Source: Chlorobium sp. | Lineage (GTDB): Bacteria; Bacteroidota; Chlorobiia; Chlorobiales; Chlorobiaceae | Reading direction: 5' to 3' | Assembly (NCBI GenBank): GCA_028277485.1 | Contig: JANQGE010000120.1 | Location: 1 to 48,854 of the forward strand | Length of the DNA: 48,854 nt | In this document: one piece after another, positions 48,853 to 48,854 of the stretch | How the letters are laid out: every line of letters begins with the position of its first letter | Position numbering within the stretch: the stretch's first letter is position 1 | Notes under the pieces: model-generated | Databases searched by the model: none | What the model was told of the DNA's origin: nothing | The model's input: only the letters and a program-made list of their open reading frames with translations | Translations under genes and position numbers: made by a program

Positions 48853-48854
48853 TT

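Overview
This window looks like a chromosome segment of a green sulfur bacterium (Chlorobiota, of the Prosthecochloris or Chlorobium phaeobacteroides type). That is an inference from gene content: a PucC/BCD-type bacteriochlorophyll-delivery transporter, a cysteine-free HemB, a large class II (B12) ribonucleotide reductase, a DUF4293 membrane protein, Wzi/SLBB polysaccharide export genes, and housekeeping genes scattered singly. No rRNA, tRNA, CRISPR array or phage structural gene was seen.

Layout. 0-10 kb: an AT-rich stretch without a clear gene, a UPF0114 membrane protein, nrdJ, ftsE, pdxA, a DUF4293 protein and waaA. 10-11.6 kb: an antitoxin with a broken toxin, and a LapA-like protein. 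11.8-18.4 kb: a cell-surface polysaccharide cluster (Wzi-like barrel, SLBB export protein, Wzz-like protein, WecA-like glycosyl-phosphate transferase). 18.5-20.4 kb: a toxin-antitoxin island with one intact PHD/VapC pair and three antitoxin loci whose toxin or 3' part has been lost. 20.5-24 kb: an MscS-like channel and a pentapeptide-TIR protein. 24.2-39.5 kb: core genes def-fmt, lepA, lepB, trpE, htrA, greA, tpiA, thiC, the BCD transporter and a radical SAM protein. 39.6-44.5 kb: an accessory, partly AT-rich block with minus-strand small membrane or unknown genes, one well-formed attC-like site (integron cassettes), a UmuD-like remnant, a damaged BRCT gene, and a coupled GrlR-like / RelA-SpoT-synthetase pair. 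44.7-48.9 kb: queD, cysE, aroC and hemB.

The most striking feature is not a gene. A family of about 76-143 bp dispersed elements, with inverted ends reading GGGCACCTCTATTTATT, occurs about 17 times plus at least eight fragments, roughly one copy per 2-3 kb. Copies are flanked by 3-4 bp direct repeats (TCAA, TAAA, ACAA, TAA, TCA). One copy sits inside a toxin gene whose frame is exactly restored by removing the element and one TCA, and one copy is nested in another. These are non-coding MITE-like transposons in three size classes. The end read outward carries GAGGTG, which serves as the only visible Shine-Dalgarno of pdxA.

A second intergenic layer is a vocabulary of short words (AGTTGGCAGT, GTGACAAGTGACGAG, CCTAACACCTAACAC, CCGATACCGA, AATTCAAAATTC, CTCATCGCTCATTGCTCA) strung together in most non-coding gaps. 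Two toxin genes are cut off exactly where such strings begin. All functions are read from sequence motifs without database searches.
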